Below, in pieces: positions 1 through 10,113 of a stretch of 64,000 bases of DNA. The stretch is taken from contig JABYQN010000010.1 in assembly GCA_022606135.1 (NCBI GenBank), forward strand, positions 1,984,001-2,048,000. The letters run 5' to 3'. A program made the translations under genes and the position numbers. The notes under the pieces were generated by a model. The model searched no databases and was not told the origin of the DNA. It saw nothing but the letters and a program-made list of their open reading frames with translations. Numbering within the stretch: position 1 is the stretch's first letter; each line of letters begins with the position of its first letter. Origin of the DNA: Fomes fomentarius. Taxonomy: Eukaryota; Basidiomycota; Agaricomycetes; Polyporales; Polyporaceae.

Positions 1-279
1 GCACAAGGAAACTTCGGCCAACATATCCAAGCAGTCATCTCTTGCAATTTGTATCTATGCAGCGTATACTGAGAAAAGAATGCGGGAGCGTATGCAACGA
101 ACTCACAGAGCGAACAATAAACTAACTAGCGGGGCCAATAACAGAACCAACAGATGCGACGTGAAAATGTACAAAGATGCAGATGCGACAAACAATACAC
201 GAACTGGACACCGACACAAAGACTGTAGACCCTAGACGGGCCACCCGCATCAAGTCACCGCCTCCAACACAGTGCGCGT

Positions 280-3200
280 CTAGACGTCGAGCATTGACAC
301 CGTGGCGCCTGGCTGCTGATCGTAGGGACTCATACTGCGTCGTCTCCTAGAGGAAGGCGTTGTCGGCGTCGCAGCGACGTCTTCAGGGACCTCGGGCGTG
401 ATCGTTTCCTCACGGACTTTCCCAAACAGCACGGAGATCCTGAGGTCCGACGGGAGTTTCACAAGCGAGACTCGCTTCGCAGCTCGTGTCTTGTTCCACT
501 CCTCCGCCTGCTCCTCCAGCATGTCAGGCGCAGTGTAATACTTCTCGTGCGATGTGCCATCGTCGGTGCTCGTGGTGCTGTCCAGTGAGTTCTGCGCCGC
601 GAGGGGGACTGCACGCTGGCGTTCAGACGGCCCAGGGGAAGTGGCCGGGTCGTCCAATCCGCCTTCCAGCGGCGACGTCATCGAGGAATCGAACGTCTGT
701 GGCGAGACGTGTGTAAGTGTCGCACTACGCTGACGCCCATGTCCTTGCCACGACGAGCCGTTGGACAGAGCAGAATGGAACGATTCCGCCACGGATGACT
801 CTTGCCCACGCACATGCGTCGAAGCTCCCGAGCGAGGAATGGTTATTGGCGAGGAGTTCGCAGGCGGCTCGGTTTGATCCACGTACGCCGACAACGTAAG
901 CTTCGGGTACCGCTCACGTTCTTGCTCTTGTCTTTGCTGCCATGCGCGCTCAGCTTCTCGTGCATGTTCACGCTCTCGCTCGGCCTCCTGCTCCACAGCG
1001 CGATCAGCCTCTCGCTGGCTGGCAAGCTGCTGAGTCGCCGCACGCATCGCCAGCTTCTTGGTGAGCCGCCAATTGCGCTCCTCGGCAGCCAAGTCCGAAA
1101 CGAGCACGTCCCGATAACAGACTAGTTTCTCGATGTCGAGGCGGACCTGCGTCACGCGTTTGGCGACGTTGTGCACGGCGGCCTGCAGCCTATCGCGTGT
1201 CGCGCGCTGGAAAGGAGTCATCACGGCGAGGTTTCGAACAAAACGCATGTCTGTGTCGAGCTGCGTCCGCGCGAGGGAGATCTTCGCCTCGAGATCCTCC
1301 ACCTTGGTCCTGATGATAGCTGGGCGAGACGACAAGCGCGGCTTCGCGTCGCCGTTGGTGGATGCAACGGGAACGAACGAGGGCGAGCTAAGCACCGACT
1401 CTAAACTGTAGGCGCGTTTCCGCGTCGACCGAATGCTCATCTCGTCCAGCGACCGCCACTTGCCCGCCGCGAGCTCCGTTTTGACCTCGTCGAATGTCGC
1501 TTTGAACAGGCGCGACGAGTTCTCGAACGGGGGTGTGCTGGGATTAGAGCCGACCGAACCAACGGAACCAGGTCTCTTCCGCGAGCCTTCAGGAGCAGGG
1601 GTGGGGACCTTGGGGTTGGCAAGCAACGTCGGCTCCGACTCTGAGGTACCACGAGAGAGGATATCGAGATCCTCTGATAGCCGCCCATTCCACGTGCGAA
1701 TCACAGGCGAACGCGCCTGACCCAGATTGTGCTTCACGTCCTTCAGATGCGAGGCGGCAGCCGCGATTCCAGTGAGCTCGATGTCTTTGCTAGACAACCC
1801 AAGCGAACGCATCCGCACGCCAGCGGTTTTGAATGCGCTAGCGTAGTTTATTCGCGCGATCCACTCGTTCATCTCCTTCTCCTCGGGCGCTTGAAGCAGG
1901 AACTGACGACCATCAGGCATAACGAGGCGCAAGGTGTTCGGGTACTGCGCGGCGGTTTGTCAATCCCTCCAAAGTTCGCGCTACGGAGCGAGGGGGGAAA
2001 CGCACCTTGGTATACGACTTGTCATATACCGCGATTGTGTCCCGTACTGAAAACATTTCATCCGGCTGGGGCAAGGATGCCTGAGGAACCAGTACGGGAC
2101 CGTCTCCCTGTTGGCTGTGGTTCTGCATGCTCCCAACCCATGCTCCATCTCGGAAGAAGAGCAGTTGCGAGCCTGTCAGGAGGACGTACCACTCGCGCCA
2201 TTTCCTGCTCAATGCGCGACGGCCGCCTTCGATGGTATCCTCCTTGCGAAGGAGAAGCCCCACCTTGGTGACCTTGATGGTCCAGATCCCTGCATTTGGT
2301 GGCGTGTGAGGAGGTAGCGCGCCGAGGGTGCCCGGAAACATTGGGCCCGGGCCGCCTGCTACATTGAAACTGAACCAGGGTGACGCAGTGTAGCGATTCT
2401 CCAGGCTTGCAACTTCAACGACAGTCGCCAGCGCGAACGCACGCTGTAGCTCATCCTGGCGCCAAGGGCCGGCAGTTCCCTGGTAGAAGTAAGGGCTCTC
2501 CGGGGGTATGAAGGTATGCACATCAACCCGCAGGTCGTCGAGTAGGTTCTGGGGTGACGTATCACAAGTCAAGACATGTCATGGACGAGCAGGAATCCCG
2601 ACATACCCGTGTGATAAGGTAATATGGATCAATCTTGTTATTCTTCCCCAGCAAGGTCGAACCAGAGCCACCCGGTGAACCTGCGTTGATAGTAGACATT
2701 CGGCGCGACATTGCTTCCGGCATCAGGCCTCGCTGCCCGTTCACATCTAAGGGATCCTCAATGAAGATGAAGGGGGCAAATACAATATTATCGTAGAAGC
2801 ACTGCGCGACGTATCAACCATCGAAGTCGGCAGTGACATGTAGCAGGAAACGTACGTCGAGGACCTCCGGGGCCACGCCTGGTAAACGTGTGTTTTTGAT
2901 GTAATCTGATTTCGTCATCTTACGTTTATTGGACTTATTGAAAGCGTCCGTGTGCAACATTATAAGGCTGAATGCTAGAATATAGGGATGGTCTACCGGC
3001 AGACGCAGACGTCACATTAGGAGGCTGATCAACATGGAAACACAGTGAATGAATGACTTACCGTCGGATGAGAATAAGTTAGGATTACATTGGACATATC
3101 GTGCAGCGAAAGCTTCAATCACGCGGTCGATCTGTTGTGTCTCGCGGGGTAGGCCAACATCCATGAGCAGCTTCCGTACCGCAACATCGAGCGGGTCTCC

Positions 3201-4919
3201 GACGAAGTTGAAGCGCTCGATGTAGACACGGAGCGCTCGGGCATGGAATGCATCTGCGCTGTAGAAGAAGTTAGTCCGATCCTCGATAGGAACGATCAAT
3301 TTTGCTGACCTAGATGCCAGAACGGTTGCTACCTCCGCCTTGCTAACCGCCTCAACCAGCCTGTGCAGATATCCTTCAGGCGTCTCCTCGTCAGAATTTG
3401 GTCGAGGGATCTCGACTGAAGGCTTCAAAGAGAGGGATGGACGGGAGGATCCGAGGCTGGAAGGCGGTGACGTCACACCCTGTCCATCTAGGATATTGGG
3501 CGAACTAGTCGATGTTGGGGTGTGGGTATTACTGGACGAGGGTCCGCCGAATATGTTCACAGATAGGCGGTGTAGGAGAGGGGGGTTCGTCTGAGCGCGG
3601 CTGCGCGGTTCAGATGCAGACTGTTCCAAGGGTGAGGACGGGGGAGAGGAGACGATAGGGCGTGGTTCTAGTGAGAAAGACAAACAAGGACCGGTAGCAG
3701 CAGAGTCGGCTGTTTGTGGTCGCTTAGACCCGCGCCTTCGGCGTGCATGTATAGTGGTATTAGGCGATTTGGGCGACCCGCCTGTTTGAGGCTTCCCGTC
3801 CTCTCTTCCCAGAGACTGCTTTCGAGTACGCTCTGAATGTCGTCGCTGTAGCTCCGCTGACTGATTTATGGACAACCCGGGCGATTGCACAGATGTATTC
3901 ATGTTGAAAGGAGAGATCGGTGGGAACGCAGGGAGTGTGGGTTGAGGCGTGGGCTCGGGCGGGGCGAAAGCGGATTCTGGGCGAGAGTTGACCCTCTTCC
4001 GAGACCAGAACGAGCTCTTGCGAGTCAGGGGTTTCGTGTCGGAAGGTCCAGGATTGTGGCCCGTCTCTCGCTGCTTGCCTTTGGGATCGGAAGACAAGAG
4101 GTTGAGAGGGCCTAAGGAAAGACCCCGGGTTCGTCGGCGTTCTCGGACGAGAGATTGAGGTGGTTCGCTAGTAGTAGTCTCCGGCTCGACGTGAAAACTC
4201 TTTGCGTGTCGAAGGGCCGAGCGTCGGAGGTCAGTCATACTGGGTGAGTGAGGAAAGAACGTAACAGTGTTGAGGTCGGTCGTGGACGAGGAAGGAGAGA
4301 CAGTTGCTGGAGCGGCATGAGGAAGGCCAAGACCTAGTGCAGCACGAGCGAGCACGATGGTGGGTTGAGTCGAGTTGGGGGAGTCACTAGGTGCATAGGA
4401 AGAGCGAGAAATAGGTTGCAGAGAAGACGCACGAGAGGAGGTAGCAGACGCGGGACCAGACCTAGAACTACTCTGCTTCCCTACACTATGCATCGCGTCG
4501 TCGCGTTCATGCTGAGAAGGCGTGTCGGGAGATAGGAGATTGGGAGGGGTGAGGTCACCCGAGCTGAGTTCAGGAGTGGGTGGCAGGTCCTTCTCTCGGG
4601 AATGTACTGTAGACGAAGTGGATGGACCGGGGTGGAAGTGCACGAGCCCGAGCTCGTCTGTAGACCGTGTAGCTTGATCTCTGGGAGAATATACCTGCGT
4701 GCCGCGTCGTCTCCACATGGGGAGAGAGAAGAAATGAGTGGTGGTCTGCGTGGTGGTCATGACGAGGTGAGTAGTGGTGGTCGTAGTCATCTCGGTCGTG
4801 TACACGGCGGAGTCGGAGTTGTCTTGAGAGTACGGGGGCGGGGGTGGATTGGCGGCGTCCGAGTTGCGAGATGTCTTTGGGGGAAAGCCCTTTGTCGAGC
4901 GGCCAAAGAGGCCGACCAT
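280..4919 (-). CDS. Sec7-PH domain ARF guanine-nucleotide exchange factor (Syt1/sec74-like)
   Basis: This protein should exchange GDP for GTP on ARF-type small GTPases at Golgi or endosomal membranes. Five exons (minus strand: 4919-3062, 2974-2856, 2801-2607, 2548-2006, 1944-280) splice cleanly with GT-AG junctions into 1459 codons. The N-terminal half is low-complexity Ser/Pro/Thr. A Sec7 domain follows, recognisable from FVGDPLDVAVRKLL, the LPRETQQIDRVIEAFAARY stretch (it carries the catalytic Glu and the QQIDR core) and, in exon 2, LIMLHTDAFNKSN. A PH domain comes next (RKWREWYVLL, split by the last intron), then a coiled coil and a disordered tail. I chose the ATG at 4919 (MVGLFGR). The frame stays open up to a stop near 5080 but has no earlier ATG, so an upstream non-coding or short coding exon is possible. 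Family identity is from known motifs. Confidence 0.88.
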
Positions 4920-5780
4920 GCCGCGTGCGCGGAGGGCTGAGGCGAAGAGATGGCTAGGCGGTCTCGAGAGACTCCAGGATGGCGGGAGGAGGGGAGGAAG
5001 GTCGTCGTCCAATTCGGAGTCGTCGTACTGTTGCGAATCCGTCGGCGACAGTCGATCGCTTGCCCGTTATGGCAGCCTGGTCCTGAATGGACACGTGCCA
5101 GGGCGATATTCTTGATGCGCTGCCGCAGTCCGGTCCGTGAGCGCTTGTGTTTCTGGAGAATTGACCGCAATTGAACTTGATGCCAGGACTGTGTCCCACA
5201 TAAGTATATATGTATATGAGTATGGCCCCAGGCCCATATGTCTTCTCTTTGTACCCGGCCATTCGCTCACTCTCTCATAGGGAGCATGAAATGGTAATCC
5301 ACCCGGGATATGGTGAACAATCCAATAAAATCAGTCTGAATACCTCTACCGTAATCAGGTGCGAGTATTGTGAAATTCTTTGTATATGTGTTTTATCTGG
5401 CTTTGCCGAAGAGGTATGGTCATGTCTACAAAGAGCTTATGCCACATCTTATGACACTCCTCTTTGATTATGGTAGAAGTCTTCAGACTTTTCTTACCGA
5501 ATGTTTACCATATCCAGGAGAAAGTATGCTATCGTGCCCCATGTATCTAGCCTGCGCTTCAGTGCTTTTGTGGCCCATATGTAACACTTCAGCGGACAGC
5601 CTATCCGCTGCTCCGCAAACAGACAAACCAGTTCTCCCAGGCCTGTTCAACAGAGTTATTCATCTCCCAACCTGATCGGACAACGATCTAGGCTCACTCC
5701 ACGACTGGATGTGCGTCCCGGATTGTATCCTCCTCATGTTCCACCCCTAGCAAACTTATCCTCTCGATACACTGCGTGCG
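4920..5780. other. Intergenic, no gene recognised
   Basis: This stretch holds the presumed promoter and 5' leader of the ARF-GEF gene. Short frames are present on both strands, but none has recognisable protein content or good splice context. An AT-rich TATATGTATATG tract lies near 5207-5218. It is too far from the ATG to be assigned as a TATA element without transcript data. Confidence 0.5.
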
Positions 5781-6383
5781 ATGCGAAGACACGAAGACTA
5801 CCCTTCGACTCACCCAATGAAAGACTCCGAGGGAACCACCAGTGGCGCTCACGTACAAGACGCGTCGGCTCCGACGATCGTCCAATTTGCAACGTCTACA
5901 ACGCTGTTTGGCAACATCGACACTTTCTGTTACCAAGTCGAGCACAACGTTCCCATCCACCACGATCTCCGTCATATCCTCTCTGAGATTCCCAAGACTT
6001 GAGTTGGAACTGCCAGAATTGGTCTGGATTGGCCTTCGCGAGCTCAGGCAGACAGGATCCGCCATCAATTCAAAGACGTGGCCTCCAAACCAAGATGTAA
6101 GCTACTGGAAGCATGGGATATCTATGGCTATCTTCGGTCTATTCATCCTGATGTACAGGTCCTTCGAGGAGGTGGTGACATTCCCTCTGTACTCTCGAAC
6201 CAGCCGTCTCAGCACTTCGAGTCTCTATCGATTTTCAAGGCAATGTGGGACTGTATAGCTTGGGGTCAAATGTACGACTTTGTCTCTGCATGCTGTACTG
6301 TCACACACTCCGGTGAATGGCTGATCCTTGCAATGGTCTATGCTCGCGAGCATCCATCTGCGACCGTGTTTCTCCAGAAATAG
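5781..6383 (+). pseudogene. Hypothetical ORF interrupted by one in-frame TGA
   Basis: I do not recognise this protein. One frame is open for about 600 bases from an ATG at 5781 to the TAG at 6381-6383, except for a single TGA at 6000-6002. The protein-like content on both sides looks real (aromatic, charged, non-repetitive), for example VQFATSTTLFGNIDTF before and KAMWDCIAWGQMYDF after the stop. The 45 bases directly after the TGA (6003-6047) start with GT, end with CAG and are a multiple of three, so they look like an intron. Removing them still leaves the TGA. It may be a decayed gene, a gene with an unrecognised exon structure, or chance. An antisense ORF overlaps 5694-6068 but is shorter. 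Confidence 0.3.
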
Positions 6384-6898
6384 TGAACGAATGTACGAAG
6401 ACATGTAGGTGTGAACGCGGTCCGAGTTCATGCATCATGGAGCACCTTCACAGTCCAATTGACAGTTGAGTCAATAGTAGTGGTGAACATGATCTCAAGC
6501 ACCTTGCAAGTCAGAGATTTTGTCTCCAAGACTTTCGATACCAACGGGCGCACAAGCTCGAGCATCCGCATGCCAACCTATGTCTGGAAAAGTCTGTGAT
6601 GTTTCGTAGTGCCAGATCAATGCGTAGTACGTACAGTTGGCGATAATTACATCGTCGGTGAAGATTAGCGACGCGACGAGTTGGTCCGCAAAGACGAACT
6701 TGTGCCTGAACGTTGCGGCATTGGTATTGCAAAGAGCGCGCCTTACAAGTAGCTCTGAGATGAACTCGGGCTCCATCAATGGCCAAGTATCTGGTGTTCA
6801 CCTGCACAGAAGGAGCGTATGTAGTCGCTCCTGTACACTCATAAAAGCAACAGAACAAGACGAAGCAATACAAAGGACGTTGACAACAGAACAGGCGA
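6384..6898. other. Intergenic between ORF remnant and Pescadillo 3' end
   Basis: There is a minus-strand frame (6495-6779, about 94 codons, beginning MMEPEF) with non-repetitive composition, but no homologue I recognise and no splice partners. The segment nearest 6899 should contain the Pescadillo 3' UTR. I assign nothing here. Confidence 0.35.
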
Positions 6899-9048
6899 CT
6901 ATGCCTTGGCTCTACGTTTTTTCTCCTTCTCTATTGCTCGCTTCTTCTGCTCGAGTTGTTGACGCTAGAAAACAGTCAACAACCAGCAGCAAATCTAGAG
7001 ATCGACCACAACGACTTACCTCTGCGACACGCTTCTTCTCGCCGTACTTCATCCGTTCATACAACTTCCTCTGCTTGTTGCTCATGAGCATCTTGTTCAT
7101 ATTTTGCTCCGCCTCGTCCTCCTTGGGCGCCTCGACTTTCTTCGCCTTTTTCTGCGCTTTCTTCGTCTCCTTCTCAAACGTCCCGAAGTCGACGCCAGCA
7201 GCCTCCGCCGCAAGTTCAGCGGCACGCAGCGCCGCCGAGTCCTCCGCTGCCGCTGCCGCTTTAAGCGCAGCCTTTGCAGGGCGGGCAGCCGGCTGTTCCT
7301 CCACTTCGCTGCCCTCTTCTTCTTCTTCTCCCTCGCCTTCTCCATCAACGACCTCCTCTTCACCCTCCATCTCTTCATCCTCCTCCCCGCCGACAAGTCC
7401 TGCAGTGGGGTCGTACGCGTCCGCACGCTCGCCGAATGGACTAAGATGAGGAGGGAGCGTCTTGCCCTGTGCGTACAAGTCCTCCAGGAGAATCTTTCCA
7501 GCGTTGACGCAGTCGACTACCCATTGCGGCTGTACGTACTTCCGTCTACGCCGACGCTCCCGCTCAGCCTTGCTTTCATTCGGCCGCTGAACCACCGGAC
7601 GGTCGATGATGACGTGCGTGATTGATTCGTCGGTCTCGTCGAAGGGCGAACCACCCCCCGAAGTCGCAGGCCAGCCGACTCGTCCACCAAACGCACGCAC
7701 AACGAGCTCGAATATTGGTCGCGATATCTCACGCGAGAGCCAGAACGTATATGGGGCGAAGAGTTTTGAGGAAGTGGATTGAGGAATGGTCGAGAGCGTT
7801 TTGAGGGTGGGGAGGGCGGCGGTGGTAAGTGCAGGTGCGGAAGGAGCGTCTTCAGGGTTTTCCTCTGTGGTGTCTTCCACGAACTCCTCGTCGTCGTCGT
7901 TCGACGGCGCGGCATCTACTGCAGGCATATCGACGTCCCCATCTTCGGGATTCGACGCACTTATGCTCTTGATAGTTTGTCGTACATCCTTGCTAGAGAC
8001 GCGTTTGCCGTCGACCTCGACGATTTTTGACTTTGATGTAGTGGCCGGTCGGGAGTCCTTCGACTCTTGTAAGCTGAACGCACCAACTCCTGCTGCCCCC
8101 TCGTCCTTCTGAGTATCTAGGGGAGGAGGGTATACAAGGCCAGCGTCGGTGTATAGCTTGAAGAATACGAAGCCAAGAAGAGTTTGATAGAGCTCAAGGA
8201 ATGTAAGCATCACCCGGACATCAACGTCTGCGGGGATCTAGAATCCGTTAGTAACTATACGCGTAGGATGAGGATGAGGATGCCGATGGAGACGTACACT
8301 TTGGGTAAACTGGTAGGGTACTAGCCAGGTGACTGTCTGGTCGAAGGCCTCCGCCTGATAGTACACACCCTTGATTGAGAGGAAGACCTTCCGGAGTGCA
8401 TGTGTGTGCATGACATATAGCTGCCACTCTGCCGCAAGGCGCGCGCAATTTTCGATGAGGGTTGGGGAGACCTTAGAGTCGGATGGAAGGGAGGCGAAAA
8501 GGAAGGTCATGCAGAGTGCGTCATCAATGTCTCTGACGGCATCTACGAAGGTTGGATACCTAACGAGGCGCACTCAGACAGATAGTTCTGTGGGGTTTGT
8601 AAAGAAGGATCACACACCTCTCCTTGATTATATGGTCCAGACGATAAACAGGCTTGTTTTCCTCCAAACTCTTCGCGCTGCTCCATTCTCCCCTTCCAAG
8701 CGCTCGTGCTAGTTTCTTTGCAAATGCCTTGTGTTCCCGGAGCTTCCTGAGCACAGGCTCGTGCGCGAGATAGGCGATATCCTTCGCATAATAGAAGTTC
8801 GTGGGTGCGGAGGATCCCTTGTTCGCCTTCTTCCTACTGCGTGGTTCGCGAGGGTAGATGCCTGGTGAGAAGTCACATCAAGAGAGGTCAGCAAGTCGAA
8901 AGCGGTACATGCGGTCTGCGCACGCACCCTTCAAGATACATAGCCTGCGGAAGTCCGCGAGAGAGCATTGCAGCTTCTTGACCGCGGCGGAGCGGGTCAC
9001 GTACGCCTTTGCCGCACCCGCCTTTCCTTTTTGTTTTAACCGACCCAT
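6899..9048 (-). CDS. PES1/NOP7: Pescadillo homolog, PeBoW-complex ribosome-biogenesis factor
   Basis: Pescadillo acts in the nucleolus in the PeBoW complex (Nop7-Erb1-Ytm1) and is needed for ITS2-side processing of 27S pre-rRNA and for 60S subunit assembly. Five exons (9048-8928, 8861-8618, 8559-8298, 8237-7020, 6964-6899) give 636 amino acids with every junction GT-AG and in frame. The N terminus [19 protein letters not shown] is the family signature. The Pescadillo N-terminal domain fills roughly the first 300 residues, with [19 protein letters not shown] and [25 protein letters not shown] domain follows ([13 protein letters not shown] ... [12 protein letters not shown]), then an acidic Glu/Asp stretch and a basic coiled-coil tail. 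Length and order match the family. The gene is divergent from SmD2. Confidence 0.96.
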
Positions 9049-9255
9049 CCGTGCAAGAGGTGCAAGAGATGCTCAGGCGTTTAGAGATAGAGTAGATGGA
9101 AGAGGAGGAGAGAAGCGTGGGGCTCAGCGGCGTCCAACCAGGAAGCGCTCTCCAAACTTTTCGAGGTCGTAGGCGCTTGTCTGAACGCAATCTTGCGTTC
9201 GCCGCGCGTTCAGAATCAGACTCGGACTCTCTACCCGTCTTTCTCGCCATCCACC
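9049..9255. promoter_or_regulatory. Bidirectional promoter PES1 / SmD2
   Basis: Only 207 bases separate the two start codons, so the transcription start sites and regulatory elements of Pescadillo (leftward) and SmD2 (rightward) must share this interval. I see no TATA element. That this is a co-regulated housekeeping pair is inference from spacing and function. Confidence 0.6.
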
Positions 9256-9860
9256 ATGAGGTTCGTCCGTCCCGTTGCTTTCGTCCCTGATCTATCGCTC
9301 ACTCGATGTGGCAGTCAATATGTTCACGTCCCAAAGTCAGAGCTTGATGAAGCTCAACTCCGTGCACTCGAGGAGCACGAGATCAGCCAGGGACCCTTGT
9401 CCGTCCTCCAACAGGCCGTCCGAAATCACACGCAAGTCCTCATTTCCCTACGCAACAACAAAAAGCTACTAGCACGAGTGAAGGCATTTGACAGACACAG
9501 TAATATGGTGCGCCGTTTCATCATTGTGATCCCTAGTGGTTCGTCTAATGCACACACAAGGTATTGGAGAACGTGAAAGAGGCAGGTCGTACTGTTCATG
9601 TACGTGTCCCCCGAGATTTACTCTTGCCTAGATGTGGACGGAGCTACCGAAGGGTAAAAACAAGAAGCCGGTCAACAAGGATAGGTTCATTAGCAAGATG
9701 TTCCTCCGGTAAGCCCAATATGCTCCTCTTGACCCCAACTTCTATTCACATGCGTTGTCTCCACGTAGGGGTGACTCTGTTATTCTCGGTGAGCTCTAAA
9801 CTTTGAGTCCATTCTGATGACTGATGGTTCCATGGACTAGTGCTGCGGAACACCGCGTGA
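9256..9860 (+). CDS. SMD2: Small nuclear ribonucleoprotein Sm-D2
   Basis: Sm-D2 is one of the seven Sm-ring proteins that bind the U1, U2, U4 and U5 snRNAs in the spliceosome. The gene has six exons: 9256-9260, 9315-9507, 9561-9581, 9632-9708, 9769-9788, 9841-9860, giving 111 residues. Key motifs are [36 protein letters not shown] (Sm1) and [20 protein letters not shown] (Sm2). The first coding exon holds only ATGAG, and splicing gives [16 protein letters not shown]. The intron between the 21-nt exon 3 and the exon starting MWTELPKG appears to use a GC donor (9582-9631, 50 nt). The only GT alternative nearby (9600-9631) would be 32 nt long and would insert six residues into a conserved loop. 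The start is fixed by family alignment. Confidence 0.94.
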
Positions 9861-10113
9861 ATATTCCATTCCCTGCTTTGACTTTGATCTAGTGACCCCC
9901 CGAAAACGTCACTCTGACAACGCAGACAATTGTTTCTTCCAACGCCTTGTGCGACTGTGTCATGTATGCTGTATTGTACAATGTTCCTGTCTCACTCTTA
10001 CATTCGTTCATCCTCTGACCATACAAATCATATCCTACACGTCAAGGAATGCCATCGCAAGCTCAGGTTCTGAGATCAAATGTGAGCAGTAGCTCGTAGT
10101 GCCAGGGAAAGAC
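9861..10113. other. Convergent 3' region SmD2 / RdRP copy A
   Basis: This short convergent intergenic space should hold both 3' UTRs. RdRP A may extend a little into it: the stop at 10114 overlaps a GTAAGT, and splicing to an acceptor near 10070 would add only one different residue before a stop. Confidence 0.45.

Noticed and set aside
5694..6068. 124-codon minus-strand frame
   Set aside because: Shorter than the overlapping plus-strand open frame, with no recognisable sequence and no upstream exon.
6637..7449. 270-codon plus-strand frame rich in Ser/Ala/Pro
   Set aside because: It is antisense to the Pescadillo BRCT/acidic region. The Ser/Ser-Pro tract is the reverse complement of Glu/Asp/Ala codons.
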